In this document: piece by piece, positions 30,454 to 38,619 of the stretch
Layout: every line of letters begins with the position of its first letter
Numbering within the stretch: position 1 is the stretch's first letter
From: Actinoplanes palleronii
Lineage (GTDB): Bacteria > Actinomycetota > Actinomycetes > Mycobacteriales > Micromonosporaceae
DNA length: 64,000 nucleotides
Reading direction: 5' to 3'
NCBI RefSeq assembly: GCF_016862315.1
Contig: NZ_BOMS01000137.1
Span: forward strand, 16,834-80,833
Position numbers and translations under genes: made by a program
The notes under the pieces: model-generated
Told to the model about the DNA's origin: nothing
Seen by the model: the letters and a program-made list of their open reading frames with translations, nothing else
Database searches by the model: none

Positions 30454-31626
30454 TCAGTAACCGATGGCGGTGGCCGCGGCGTCACGCAGGGCCGGTGCGG
30501 TGGTGGTGTCGCTGTCGACGTACAGGTTCGGCACCGGTCGCGGCGAGGTGCGGAACAGGATGCCGTACAGGGTGGCGGCGTTCAGGTAGATCGCGCGGCC
30601 GTGCGGGTGCTTGCCGTCCGCGACGATCAGGTACGACGTGCCGTTCGCGGCAATCAGCGGCTCGAACGTGTCACTGACCGGTGCGACGATGCCGGGCAGG
30701 GTCAGCCGGGCCGCGAGCGTGGCGTAGTTCTTGTCGAGCGCCGCGACGTAGGCGGCCCGGGACGGGAACGGCGCCGGGTCGACGGTCGCCCAGTTCTTGA
30801 ACAGCACCACCTTGCCGCCGGGCTTGAGCACCTTCGCGACCGCCGGGGCGTACGTGCCCACCAGGGTGCTGCTCGCGGCCGGCAGGTCGGTCGCCACCAG
30901 GGAGCTGTACTCCTGCAGCACGACGTAGTCGTACTTCGTGGTGCCGTTGACCGCCGCGGCGACCTCGCCGGCGTTCCACGTCTGGGCGAGCGTGTTCCCG
31001 AAGTGGATGACCTCGGTGACGGTCACGGTCCGCCCGGTCGCGGCGGCCATGCTCTGCAGTACCCGCGGGGTGTCCTGGCCGGTGGAGGCGGTGGCGGTGC
31101 CGATCAGGCTGTTGCCGACGAACAGGACGTCGATCGCCGTGCTCGCGACCGCGGTGGCCGAGATCGTGAAGCGGATCGTCGAGGCGGCGCCGAGCGGGGC
31201 GGCGGTGGCGTTCGTCCCGGTGTAGGCCTGCACGGTCAGGGTGTAGGTGTCGGCGGTCGCGAGCAGCGGGCAGTCGACGTAGTCGTTGCAGAGGAAGTAC
31301 GGCGCGACCGATTCGATCCGCGTCCAACTGGTGCCCCTGGCCCCGGTCAGGGTGAACCGGAGGCTGCCGGCGGTCGCGCCGTCGACGAGGTCGGCGCGGA
31401 TGCTCAGATTGCGGTTGGCGAGCCGGGTCAGGTCGACGACGGTGCCGTCGAGGATCGGGCTGACACCGAGGACGGGCCGGCGGGACACGTCGTTGATCAG
31501 TGTCAGTCCGGCGATCGGGCTGCTGGTGGCGGCCGCGACCGGTGCGGCACCGACGGCGGTGTACGACAGCACCAGGGCGAGGACGGCGGTGAGGGCGAGG
31601 CGAAGCCCTCGGGCTGCGGTGGACAA
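30454..31626 (-). CDS. secreted SGNH-type hydrolase with N-terminal beta domain
   Basis: A 390-residue exported protein. The start is probably TTG at 31626, because GGAGG lies 6 nt upstream and it places the signal peptide (ARGLRLALTAVLALVLSYTA, cleavage after about 32 residues) exactly at the N-terminus; the open frame continues upstream without one. A beta-sandwich region follows (INDVSRRPVLGVSPILDG). The C-terminal SGNH fold shows IDVLFVGNSLIGTA (block I, nucleophile Ser) and LIVADGKHPHGRAIYL (block V, Asp and His). Probably a secreted esterase or glycan deacetylase. Confidence 0.82.
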   Translation of the reverse strand: MSTAARGLRLALTAVLALVLSYTAVGAAPVAAATSSPIAGLTLINDVSRRPVLGVSPILDGTVVDLTRLANRNLSIRADLVDGATAGSLRFTLTGARGTSWTRIESVAPYFLCNDYVDCPLLATADTYTLTVQAYTGTNATAAPLGAASTIRFTISATAVASTAIDVLFVGNSLIGTATASTGQDTPRVLQSMAAATGRTVTVTEVIHFGNTLAQTWNAGEVAAAVNGTTKYDYVVLQEYSSLVATDLPAASSTLVGTYAPAVAKVLKPGGKVVLFKNWATVDPAPFPSRAAYVAALDKNYATLAARLTLPGIVAPVSDTFEPLIAANGTSYLIVADGKHPHGRAIYLNAATLYGILFRTSPRPVPNLYVDSDTTTAPALRDAAATAIGY

Positions 31627-31857
31627 CGAGATCCTCCACGGGGACGGGGAGCGGGGGTGTTCGCTGCGCGTCGAGGCTGCGCGCAGCGTCCCGCTCATCG
31701 TCCGAGCCGGCCTCGTGCCGTCCGAGGTTCTGTCCATTCTGTCGACGGTTCCGGTTCTCGCCGGTGGCCTCGCGCGGGTCGCCGTCGGTGCCCGGGCCGC
31801 CGCGCCCGGCGTCCACGGACATCCGTGAACGACCGGGCACAGACGGGTACCGGAGTC

Positions 31858-32724
31858 TCAGGCCGGCTCGACCGGCAGCCACAACTCGCAGGTCGCGGTG
31901 CTGAAGTCGGCCGCCCGGTCGAGCACCGCGACGATCTCCGGGCCCGGGCGCAGCCGCCACGGGTTCGACGGGAACCACTCGGTGGCGGTCGCGGCCCAGG
32001 TCTGTTGCAGGGCCAGCGGATAGGGCCCGGAGCTGCGGAAGACCGCCCACACCCCGGCCGGCACCTCGATGGTGTCGAGGTCGCCGGGCAGCGGGGTGTC
32101 CGCGGTGACCGCCACGCCGTGCAGGTAGGTGAGCGTGCTGCCCTCGGCGCGGTCCGGGTCCAGGTCGTCGCTGACCTGCAGCAGGCCCGCCGGTTCGGTG
32201 TCGGCGAGGGCTTTCAGCCGTTGGTGCTCCTCGGCCGGCAGGGCGGCGATGTGCTGCTGGACGTGCGGGTTCGGGCCGTGGTGGATCAGCGGGACCCGGG
32301 CGGAGTGGCCGGCGAGCCGGAACGCGGGGCGGTCGGCGATGCGGGTGTCCATGGAGGTGCTCCCTTCGACGGTCAGGCGGAACCTGAGCTGCGGTTGTGT
32401 CCGAAGGGGGCCACCGTCGCGGCGCACCGTGCCCGGGCCGGCGCCGTGGACGGCCAGGAACGCGCGGCCGAACGCCTCGGCCGAGCCGTACCCGTACCGG
32501 ACGGCGATGCCGAGCAGGTCACCGCCGCGGATGACGTCGGCGGCGGCCATCGTCATCCGGCGGCGGCGGACGTACTCCGACAGCGGCATCCCGGCCAGCG
32601 ACGAGAACATCCGGCGGAGGTGGTGCTCGGTGGTGCCGGCTGATCGCGCCGCGCCGGCCAGGTCGACATCGGTGCCGAGGTGCTGTTCGACGAGGTCGGC
32701 GAGTCGGTTGAGTGCCGTGATCAT
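31858..32724 (-). CDS. AraC-family regulator with GyrI-like effector domain
   Basis: A 288-residue Rob/BmrR-type regulator. Residues 1-110 form the AraC double HTH (DLAGAARSAGTTEHHLRRMF and ADVIRGGDLLGIAVRYGYGS, then EAFGRAF). Residues about 125-288 form a GyrI-like small-molecule domain (RLAGHSARVPLIHHGPNPHV, WEFP-like WFPSNPWRLRPGPEIVAVL). ATG 32724 follows GAAAGGGGGCC. Such proteins sense hydrophobic drugs. The 231 bp between its end and the SGNH gene carry nothing I can name. Confidence 0.9.
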   Translation of the reverse strand: MITALNRLADLVEQHLGTDVDLAGAARSAGTTEHHLRRMFSSLAGMPLSEYVRRRRMTMAAADVIRGGDLLGIAVRYGYGSAEAFGRAFLAVHGAGPGTVRRDGGPLRTQPQLRFRLTVEGSTSMDTRIADRPAFRLAGHSARVPLIHHGPNPHVQQHIAALPAEEHQRLKALADTEPAGLLQVSDDLDPDRAEGSTLTYLHGVAVTADTPLPGDLDTIEVPAGVWAVFRSSGPYPLALQQTWAATATEWFPSNPWRLRPGPEIVAVLDRAADFSTATCELWLPVEPA

Positions 32725-32970
32725 GGGGCCCCCTTTCGGTGTCGACTCTGCCGGGGTACTGCCTGGTCGCGCCCGATCGTTGCGGCCCGATCCGATCATG
32801 CCGGGCGGGGCGGGCGGGCCCCGTCGCGAGGGCCGGGATGGGCGGACGGGCAGGCTGGGAAGATCAGGCCGGGCAGGCTGGGCAGGTCGCGCCGGGATCA
32901 GGCATCGCGGCGGCGCAGCACCACCGACGCGGCATCAGGAACACGAGTGGCCGGATTCGGACCGGCCTGG
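32725..32970. other. low-complexity intergenic region
   Basis: 246 bp between the AraC and TetR genes, both on the minus strand. It is dominated by G-rich short direct repeats of GGGCAGGCTGGG and GGCGGGCGGGGCC type around 32800-32890. I see no gene in it. Confidence 0.5.
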
Positions 32971-33615
32971 TCAGCTGAGCCGCACCCCGTTGAGGAGCAT
33001 GGTCAGGCCGCGTTCGTAGTACTCCTGCTCGTCGGGCAGGCCGAGGAAGAAGTCGGCGGTCTCGGTCAGGTGCGGGAAGGCCTGCGGGTCGAGCGACTTC
33101 AGCCGGGCGCGTTTGGCGGCCAGCAGGGCGTCTCGCTGCACCGGGTCGGCGACGGCGGTCTCACCCGGCTGGCGGATCACCAGCGCGATCAGCGCGTTGA
33201 GCAGCAGCACGCTCAGCTGGGCCGCGGCCACCGGCGAGTGGCCCTCGGCGCGCAGCAGTCCGACGACCCGTTCGCCCATGTCGAGGCCGGCGTCGGTGCG
33301 CATCAGGCGGATCGGGGTGATCTCGGCGAGCGCGGGGTGCGCGCGCAGGACGCGCAGCAGGGCGGTCATCACCGTGCGCAGGTCGGGCTCGTCGCCGGGG
33401 AGCTCCAGCTCGTCGAGCATCCGCTCGACCAGCGCGTCGAGCAGGGCGTCCTTGTGCTGGAAGTGCCAGTACAGCGCCATCGGGGTGACGCTCCAGTCGG
33501 CGGCGACCCGGCGCAGCGTGACGGCGTCGAGCCCGTCGGTGTCCGCGATGGCCAGGGCGGTGGACAGCAGCTCACCGCGGTCGAGGCGTTCGGAGGCCGG
33601 GGGACGGGGCGTCAT
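32971..33615 (-). CDS. TetR-family transcriptional regulator
   Basis: A 214-residue regulator of the TetR/TetR_C type, as in tetracycline-repressor relatives. HTH: LDAVTLRRVAADWSVTPMAL, then YWHFQHKDALLDALV. The C-terminal domain has LPGDEPDLRTVMTALLRVLR and LLLNALIALVIRQPG. ATG 33615 is preferred; GTG 33624 would add three residues and overlap the palindrome. It is divergent from the SDR at 33720 with two palindromic blocks between, so SDR control is likely. Confidence 0.9.
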   Translation of the reverse strand: MTPRPPASERLDRGELLSTALAIADTDGLDAVTLRRVAADWSVTPMALYWHFQHKDALLDALVERMLDELELPGDEPDLRTVMTALLRVLRAHPALAEITPIRLMRTDAGLDMGERVVGLLRAEGHSPVAAAQLSVLLLNALIALVIRQPGETAVADPVQRDALLAAKRARLKSLDPQAFPHLTETADFFLGLPDEQEYYERGLTMLLNGVRLS

Positions 33616-33623
33616 GCGGCTCA

Positions 33624-33697
33624 CTATATCGCGTATAGGAATCGGCGTTGACGGTCGCGGGGCGGCGGGCTACGGTCGCTATACACAGTAAATTTAC
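33624..33697. promoter_or_regulatory. TetR operator sites between divergent genes
   Basis: Site 1 CTATATCGCGTATAG (33624-33638) is symmetric at 13 of 15 positions. Site 2 contains the perfect palindrome GTAAATTTAC (33688-33697), with flanking TATAC...GTATA. They lie near the TetR start and 22 bp before the SDR start. Confidence 0.6.
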
Positions 33698-33719
33698 GCC
33701 GTATATTTAGGGAGTGGGC

Positions 33720-34565
33720 ATGACGCAGACCGTCCTCATCACTGGCAGCTCGTCGGGCTTCGGCCGTCGTACGGTGGAGAGGTTCTTGATCGAGGGGTGG
33801 AACGTGGTGGCGACGCTGCGGGACCCGGCCCAGTGGTCCGGCGCGCCGTCCGAGCGGCTGCTGGTGCAGGCGCTCGACGTGCGTGACGAGGCCTCGGTCG
33901 CGGCGGCGGTGACCGCGGCGACCACCCGGTTCGGCCGGCTCGACGTGGTGGTCAACAACGCGGGAATGGGCCTGTTCTCGGTCTTCGAGACCACGCCGCA
34001 GGCCGTGATCGAGGAGTTGTTCGACACCAACGTGTTCGGGCCGATGCGCCTGGTGCGGGCCGCGCTGCCGGTCTTCCGCGGCCAGGGCGGCGGCCGGATC
34101 GTCAACGTGACCTCGAGCAGCGCCGTGCTGCCGACCCCGCTGCAGGCGGCGTATGGCGCCAGCAAGGGCGCCCTGCACAACTTCTCCGAGGCGGTGGGCT
34201 ACGAGCTGGCCGGCCAGAATGTGCGGATCGCCGTCGTTGAGCCGGGGTTCGTGCCGACCACCGGGTTCTTCGCGCAGACCAGCAAGCGGTTCGAGGGCAT
34301 CGAGGCGCCGCCGGCCTACCTGCCGTTCATTCAGCAGCAGATGGCCGCGTTCCAGGTCGAGCCGCCAGCAGGCTATCTCGGCACCGAGGACGACGTGGCC
34401 GCCGCCGTGTTCGCCGCATCCACCGACGACACCGGCCTCACCAGGTTCCGCGTCGGCGGCGACACCGCGGACGCCGCCCGGGCCCGCCACCTGCCCGACG
34501 CCGACTTCGACGCCTGGCGCACCACCTTCTTCTCGCCGACTGTCGCTCAGCGCTCCGGGAAGTAG
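33720..34565 (+). CDS. short-chain dehydrogenase/reductase
   Basis: A 281-residue classical SDR: TGSSSGFGRR (cofactor), VNNAGMG, VTSSSAV (catalytic Ser), YGASKGAL (Tyr/Lys). Length and the C-terminal extension resemble the oxidoreductases that reduce small carbonyls and retinol-like substrates. ATG 33720 follows GGGAG at 5 nt. Opposite a TetR gene that is its probable repressor. Confidence 0.92.
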   Translation: MTQTVLITGSSSGFGRRTVERFLIEGWNVVATLRDPAQWSGAPSERLLVQALDVRDEASVAAAVTAATTRFGRLDVVVNNAGMGLFSVFETTPQAVIEELFDTNVFGPMRLVRAALPVFRGQGGGRIVNVTSSSAVLPTPLQAAYGASKGALHNFSEAVGYELAGQNVRIAVVEPGFVPTTGFFAQTSKRFEGIEAPPAYLPFIQQQMAAFQVEPPAGYLGTEDDVAAAVFAASTDDTGLTRFRVGGDTADAARARHLPDADFDAWRTTFFSPTVAQRSGK

Positions 34566-34582
34566 TTGATCGAAGCTGCTGG

Positions 34583-34629
34583 TTGACAGATCTGGCTAAC
34601 GCGATTAGCTTTTAGCTAACGGAGTTAGC
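34583..34629 (+). promoter_or_regulatory. promoter with two overlapping TetR operators
   Basis: A -35 TTGACA (34583-34588), a 17-bp spacer and a -10-like TAGCTT (34606-34611) are overlaid by operators GCTAACGCGATTAGC (34595-34609) and GCTAACGGAGTTAGC (34615-34629), 20 bp apart. An outer perfect repeat TCTGGCTAAC/GTTAGCCAGA encloses both. Binding would occlude the promoter of the hydrolase-TetR operon. Confidence 0.75.
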
Positions 34630-34646
34630 CAGACCTGGAGGTTGTC

Positions 34647-35480
34647 ATGACCGAGTTCCTTGCTGTTGACGGTGGCCGGATCGCCTACGAGGTGACCGGC
34701 GACGGGCCGCTCGTCGTTCTCGCCCACGGGATGGGTGACAGCCGGCACGCGTACCGTTTCGTGGTGCCTCGCCTGGTCGCCGCCGGCTACCGGGTGGCCG
34801 CCACCGACCTGCGCGGCACCGGCGACTCGGACACCGGGTTCGCCGGGTACTCGCGCACCGACATCGCCGGTGACCTGGTCGCGCTGGTCCGGCACCTGGG
34901 CGGCCCGGCCGTGCTGGTCGGCCACTCGATCTCCGGCGGGGCGGTCACCATCGCCGCGGCGACCGCGCCCGAGCTGGTCAGCGCGATCGTCGAGTTGGGC
35001 CCGTTCACCCGCAAGCAGTCGATCGCGCTCGGCGACCTGCGGGTCAAGCGTTTCCGGCAGGGCATGACGCGGCTGCTCGGCACCGCGCTGTTCGGCAGCG
35101 TCAAGCAGTGGCTGAGCTACCTCGACGTCGCCTACCCGGGTCCGAAGCCGGCCGACTGGACCGCCGAGCTCGCCCGGATCGAGAGCAAGCTGCGCGAGCC
35201 CGGCCGGATGAAAGTGCTGCAGAAGATGGGCCAGACCACCCCGGCCGACGCCGGCGAACACCTGGCCGGGGTGCGCTGTCCGGCTCTGATCGTGCAGGGC
35301 ACGCTCGACCCGGACTGGGCCGACCCGCGCGCCGAGGGCGAGGCGGTCGTCGCCGCGATGCCCGCCGGGCTCGCTACCCTGGCCCTCGTCGACGGCGCCG
35401 GACACTATCCGCACGCCCAGTTCCCCGATCAGGTGGTGTCGCTCATGCTCCCGTTCCTCGCCACGGCCGTCCGTGCCTAG
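34647..35480 (+). CDS. alpha/beta-hydrolase
   Basis: A 277-residue cytoplasmic alpha/beta-hydrolase. HGMGDSRHAY (oxyanion), DLRGTGDSDT, nucleophile elbow VGHSISGGAV (Ser), acid in QGTLDPDWAD, and His in GAGHYPHAQFP. It resembles epoxide hydrolase, haloperoxidase-like and esterase enzymes; substrate unknown. First gene of a two-gene operon with the TetR that overlaps its end by 8 bp, behind a promoter overlaid by two operators. Confidence 0.92.
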   Translation: MTEFLAVDGGRIAYEVTGDGPLVVLAHGMGDSRHAYRFVVPRLVAAGYRVAATDLRGTGDSDTGFAGYSRTDIAGDLVALVRHLGGPAVLVGHSISGGAVTIAAATAPELVSAIVELGPFTRKQSIALGDLRVKRFRQGMTRLLGTALFGSVKQWLSYLDVAYPGPKPADWTAELARIESKLREPGRMKVLQKMGQTTPADAGEHLAGVRCPALIVQGTLDPDWADPRAEGEAVVAAMPAGLATLALVDGAGHYPHAQFPDQVVSLMLPFLATAVRA

Positions 35481-36027
35481 GGCCGGTCTGGACCGGGCCA
35501 CCGTCATCGCCGCGGCCGCCGCGGTCGCCGACGAACGGGGCTTCAGCCAGCTGACCATGGGCCTGGTCGCCGAACGGCTCGGCGTGCGCACCCCGTCGCT
35601 GTACAAACACGTCGAGAGCCTCGCCGCACTCCAGCAGGGCCTGGCCGCCCTGGCGATGAACGAGCTCAGCGACGCGCTGCGCGACGCCACCCAGGGGTAC
35701 GCCGGGCGGGACGCGCTGGCCGCCGCGGCCAGGGCGATGCGCTCCTACGTGGTCGGTCACCCGGGCCGGTACGCCGCGACCGTCGGCGTGACGTCCGATC
35801 CGGAGGTCGACGCGGCCGGAGCCCGGGGGATCGCCTCGCTCGCCGCGGTCCTGCGCGGCTACGCGATCGACCCGGCCGACCAGACCCACGCCCTGCGCAC
35901 GCTGCGCAGCACCCTGCACGGCTTCGCGACGTTACAGGGCGCGAACGGCTTCCAGTGGAACGCTGACACCGATCAGAGCTTCGAGTGGCTGATCGACTTC
36001 CTGGACCGCGGCCTGCGACGCTCTTGA
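35473..36027 (+). CDS. TetR-family regulator with WHG-type C-terminal domain
   Basis: A 184-residue regulator. HTH: AAVADERGFSQLTMGLVAER, then LGVRTPSLYKHVESLAALQQ, the Y-K-H-V recognition helix typical of WHG-domain TetR proteins. The C-terminal HGFATLQGANGFQW is the WHG motif. Starts at GTG 35473 inside the hydrolase gene, so it is cotranscribed and probably autoregulated through the GCTAAC operators. A rare TTA codon is at 35932. Confidence 0.9.
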   Translation: MPRAGLDRATVIAAAAAVADERGFSQLTMGLVAERLGVRTPSLYKHVESLAALQQGLAALAMNELSDALRDATQGYAGRDALAAAARAMRSYVVGHPGRYAATVGVTSDPEVDAAGARGIASLAAVLRGYAIDPADQTHALRTLRSTLHGFATLQGANGFQWNADTDQSFEWLIDFLDRGLRRS

Positions 36028-36037
36028 CCGGCATGGA

Positions 36038-36505
36038 TCACCGGGCGAGGTGACCGGTCGCCTGGAGCAGCGCGCGGGCGAACCGGTTGAGGTCGAGGCC
36101 GGCGAGCTGCGCCGGGGTGAACCAGCCCAGCTCGCTGATCTCCTCCTGGTCGGGAGTGGGCGTCCCGCCGGCGACATCGGCCTGGTAGACGGTGGTGACG
36201 TAGGCGACCTGGTCGCCGTTCGGGTAGGTCACCTCGAAGTCGGCGCCGCCGAGCACGTCCAGCAGCCGTAGCCCGCCGATCTCGACGCCGGTCTCCTCAC
36301 GGATCTCCCGCACGGCTGCCCGGGCGGGGGTCTCCCCGACGTCGACCCCGCCGCCGGGCACCGCCCAGCCCTCCTGATGCCCGGCGTGGCGCACCAGCAT
36401 CAGCCGTCCGCGCTCGTCGACGACGATGACCGCCACCGACGGCAGCAGGATCAGGGCGTGGCCGATCATCGCCCGCAACCGGGCCAGGTGCGGAGAAATA
36501 CCCAT
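36038..36505 (-). CDS. Nudix hydrolase
   Basis: A 155-residue Nudix protein. The Nudix box G-x5-E-x7-R-E-U-x-E-E-x-G-U is complete: GGGVDVGETPARAAVREIRE followed by ETGVEI. Preceded by VAVIVVDERGRLMLVRHAG and WAVPGGG. It hydrolyses nucleoside diphosphates linked to another moiety; the substrate (for example an oxidised nucleotide or a sugar nucleotide) is not readable. Convergent with the TetR gene. Confidence 0.92.
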   Translation of the reverse strand: MGISPHLARLRAMIGHALILLPSVAVIVVDERGRLMLVRHAGHQEGWAVPGGGVDVGETPARAAVREIREETGVEIGGLRLLDVLGGADFEVTYPNGDQVAYVTTVYQADVAGGTPTPDQEEISELGWFTPAQLAGLDLNRFARALLQATGHLAR

Positions 36506-36560
36506 TAGGGCACAGTAGCCGCATTCCGCCCCGACCCGAACGGCGGCCACGGACTTCCCC

Positions 36561-36675
36561 GCTGGTCGCCAGGGGTGTCTCGAGCGCTTCCAGACACCGC
36601 TGAGCGCCAGCTGTCGCGGGTCGGCTGGTTGTCAGGGGTGTCTCGGGTGCTTCGAGGCACCCCTGACAACCAGCC
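36561..36675. repeat. two dispersed palindromes (GGCTGG...CCAGCC family)
   Basis: Copy 1 (36561-36611): GCTGGTCGCCAGGGGTGTC to ACCGCTGAGCGCCAGC. Copy 2 (36623-36675) has 23-nt arms with one mismatch, starting GGCTGGTTGTCAGGGGTGTC and ending GCACCCCTGACAACCAGCC. They lie downstream of the tyrosinase operon and could end its transcript. Confidence 0.8.
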
Positions 36676-36749
36676 GGGGTCGGCGTCGGCTTGCCGCCGG
36701 AATTGCCGCGCCCGAGCCGAGGGCGCCCGAAAGCGCCCGCGGCCATGGA

Positions 36750-37571
36750 TCAGGCGTATGTGTAGAGGCTGCTGTGCTGCAGGACCGACGCCGGGGTCAC
36801 GGTCGGCCAGGGCTGCAGCGGCTCGTTGAGGTCGACCACTCCCGCGGTGCCGCTCGCCGGGACGTAGTGGGCGGCGTCGAAGCCCCACCGGGTCTGCCAC
36901 TGGGACCACAAGCGGTCGATGTTGCAGTGGTGCAGCCAGAACGCCGGGTCGTTCGGGGAGTCCTGCTGGCCCATGTGGCCGCCGACCCAGACATGCACCG
37001 TGTTGTGCAGGTTCGGGGTCGTCCAGCCCTCCATCCGGTTGCGCATGCCGCCGGTGGCCGAGCTGTTCCACGGCGCCGCGTCGTACGCGGAAACGCCCAG
37101 CACCGAGGTGACCTGCGCGGCCGTCGGCAGGGTGTTCGTGCCCATCGCACGCCGCAGTGACGTGGCCGTGGTGCTGCCGACGTTGATGCGCCAGTTCGTC
37201 GCGCCGGCGAACGGGCCGGTGGTGACCGGGCCGTTGCCGCCGGAGCCGTTGCCGCCCAGCAGATCGGCGGTGAACGGCGCACCGCTGGTCGAGCGGTCCA
37301 CCGTCCAGTCCCAGTAGGGGACGCTCACCGACGGGTCGTAGACCTGCAGGGCCCGCTCGAACTCGATCAGGTACTGCCGGTGCCAGGGCAGGAACGACGG
37401 GGCCTGGTGTGCGTACCGGATGCCGTTGACGCCGGCGAAGTAGGTCATGTGGGTGGTGACGAACCAGTCGTAGTTGCGACCGGTGGTCTGCGCCTTCAGC
37501 CTCTTCACGGCGGCGACGAATGCCGCTTTCTCGGGGCCGGTGAGGTTGCGCGCGCTCTTACGTACGCCCAT
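36750..37571 (-). CDS. melC2: tyrosinase
   Basis: A 273-residue type-3 dicopper monophenol monooxygenase that converts tyrosine to DOPA and dopaquinone, the first steps of melanin synthesis. Copper-A ligands: His41 (VTTHMTYF), His55 (YAHQAP), His64 (PWHRQYL). Copper-B ligands: His189 and His193 (NLHNTVHVWVGGHM) and His215 (FWLHHCNIDRLW). The spacing matches Streptomyces MelC2. It has no signal peptide and is exported by piggy-backing on MelC1, encoded 32 bp upstream in the same operon. Confidence 0.97.
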   Translation of the reverse strand: MGVRKSARNLTGPEKAAFVAAVKRLKAQTTGRNYDWFVTTHMTYFAGVNGIRYAHQAPSFLPWHRQYLIEFERALQVYDPSVSVPYWDWTVDRSTSGAPFTADLLGGNGSGGNGPVTTGPFAGATNWRINVGSTTATSLRRAMGTNTLPTAAQVTSVLGVSAYDAAPWNSSATGGMRNRMEGWTTPNLHNTVHVWVGGHMGQQDSPNDPAFWLHHCNIDRLWSQWQTRWGFDAAHYVPASGTAGVVDLNEPLQPWPTVTPASVLQHSSLYTYA

Positions 37572-37603
37572 GGTTGTGCCTTTCGGATCTTCGAGAAGGA
37601 CGG

Positions 37604-38074
37604 TCAGTGACCGTGGTCGTGCTCGACGCCGGCCAGGGCGGTGAGCTCGGTGTCGCCCAGCGCGTCGACCGCGCGGCGGGCCAGCTTGAGCAGCCCGCCG
37701 GCGTGCTTGCCGTCGTCGACCAGGACCGGCTCGTAGTGGTTGAGCGCGCTGATGAAAGCGATCGTCCCGGCCGGGACGGCGGCCGAGGGCGGCAGTTCGA
37801 TCGGCATGAGGGCCAGCTTGCGACCGTCGATGAGCACCTGGTGCGGTTCGCGGGTGCGGCTGCCGGCCACGGTGACCCGGGTGTTGTTCGCCGGGCCGTG
37901 GGCGCCGGTGATCCGCTTGCCGCGGTACTCGACGTCGAAGTCACGCGGGTCCGTGGTCGCGGGCTGAGCGGCGGAACTGGGGGTGGACAGGGCCTGCGCG
38001 CCGACCGCGCCACTGACGACGACAGTGGCGGCGGCGCCGTAGCGCAGGAGGTCGCGACGAGTCACGGTGGACAT
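37604..38074 (-). CDS. melC1: tyrosinase cofactor (caddie protein), Tat-exported
   Basis: A 156-residue MelC1-type copper chaperone and export carrier for tyrosinase. Residues 1-30 are a Tat signal peptide, STVTRRDLLRYGAAATVVVS, with the twin arginine at 6-7. The mature part has the family segments VEYRGKRITGAHGP and ALMPIELPPSAAVPAGTIAF, and a C-terminal HDHGH tail that could hold copper. ATG 38074 is chosen because it starts the Tat signal; AAAAGG lies upstream. Operon partner of melC2. Confidence 0.95.
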   Translation of the reverse strand: MSTVTRRDLLRYGAAATVVVSGAVGAQALSTPSSAAQPATTDPRDFDVEYRGKRITGAHGPANNTRVTVAGSRTREPHQVLIDGRKLALMPIELPPSAAVPAGTIAFISALNHYEPVLVDDGKHAGGLLKLARRAVDALGDTELTALAGVEHDHGH

Positions 38075-38153
38075 CTGTAATGCCTTTTCTGGTGGGGGTG
38101 GCGCCGCATAGGCGTGCAAAAACGGAGGGGTTCGAAAAAGGGCACGCGGAAGG

Positions 38154-38183
38154 CCGGCGCGCCGTATGACAATGGCGCGCCGG
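38154..38183 (-). terminator. strong hairpin terminator
   Basis: CCGGCGCGCC-N10-GGCGCGCCGG, a perfect 10-bp stem, lies between the end of the secreted-protein gene (38215) and the start of melC1. It probably separates the two transcripts; it lacks a T tract. Confidence 0.6.
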
Positions 38184-38214
38184 ACCTCCAGCAGAATGGT
38201 GTTCTAAAAGAGCG

Positions 38215-38619
38215 TCAGCGCACGTACAGCGTGTAGCTCGGCACGAAGCCGGTCTGGCACCGGAACGACACCCAGACCTTGCGCGCCACCCCTGCCGCGC
38301 CGACGGCGAGGCACTCGCCCTGCGCGTCCGCGACCGTGTTGAAGGCGGCGGTGTACACCTGCTTCTCCGCGGCGTAGGCGGTGGTCCGCCGCTGGTAGGT
38401 CACGCTCAGGTCGTCGCCGGCGAAGCCGGGACGGACCGCGAAGGAGCGCCACACGCCGGCGGCGACACCGGCCTCGCCGATGACGCCGGCCCGGCCGAAG
38501 CCGTACGTGCCGAGCGGGGCGGTCACGGTGGCGCGGGATGCGGCCGGTGCCGCCGAGGCGGGGGCGAGCGCGGCCGCCGTCGCACCGAGAACGACAACAG
38601 TCTTGACGATGTTTCGCAT
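38215..38619 (-). CDS. small secreted protein of unknown function
   Basis: A 134-residue protein with a Sec signal peptide (MRNIVKTVVVLGATAAALAP, cleavage near ASAAPA) and a mature domain of about 105 residues with just two cysteines (GECLAVG, SFRCQTG), a likely disulphide. The beta-rich pattern (GTYGFGRAGVIGEAG, DDLSVTYQRRTT) is not a family I recognise. AAGGAATCC precedes the ATG. Upstream of the melanin operon on the same strand, but separated by a hairpin. Confidence 0.75.
   Translation of the reverse strand: MRNIVKTVVVLGATAAALAPASAAPAASRATVTAPLGTYGFGRAGVIGEAGVAAGVWRSFAVRPGFAGDDLSVTYQRRTTAYAAEKQVYTAAFNTVADAQGECLAVGAAGVARKVWVSFRCQTGFVPSYTLYVR

Noticed and set aside
29551..32643. A 1030-codon open frame on the plus strand
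   Set aside because: It runs antisense through the MerR, SGNH and AraC genes, which all have clear domains; its own translation has no recognisable segment.
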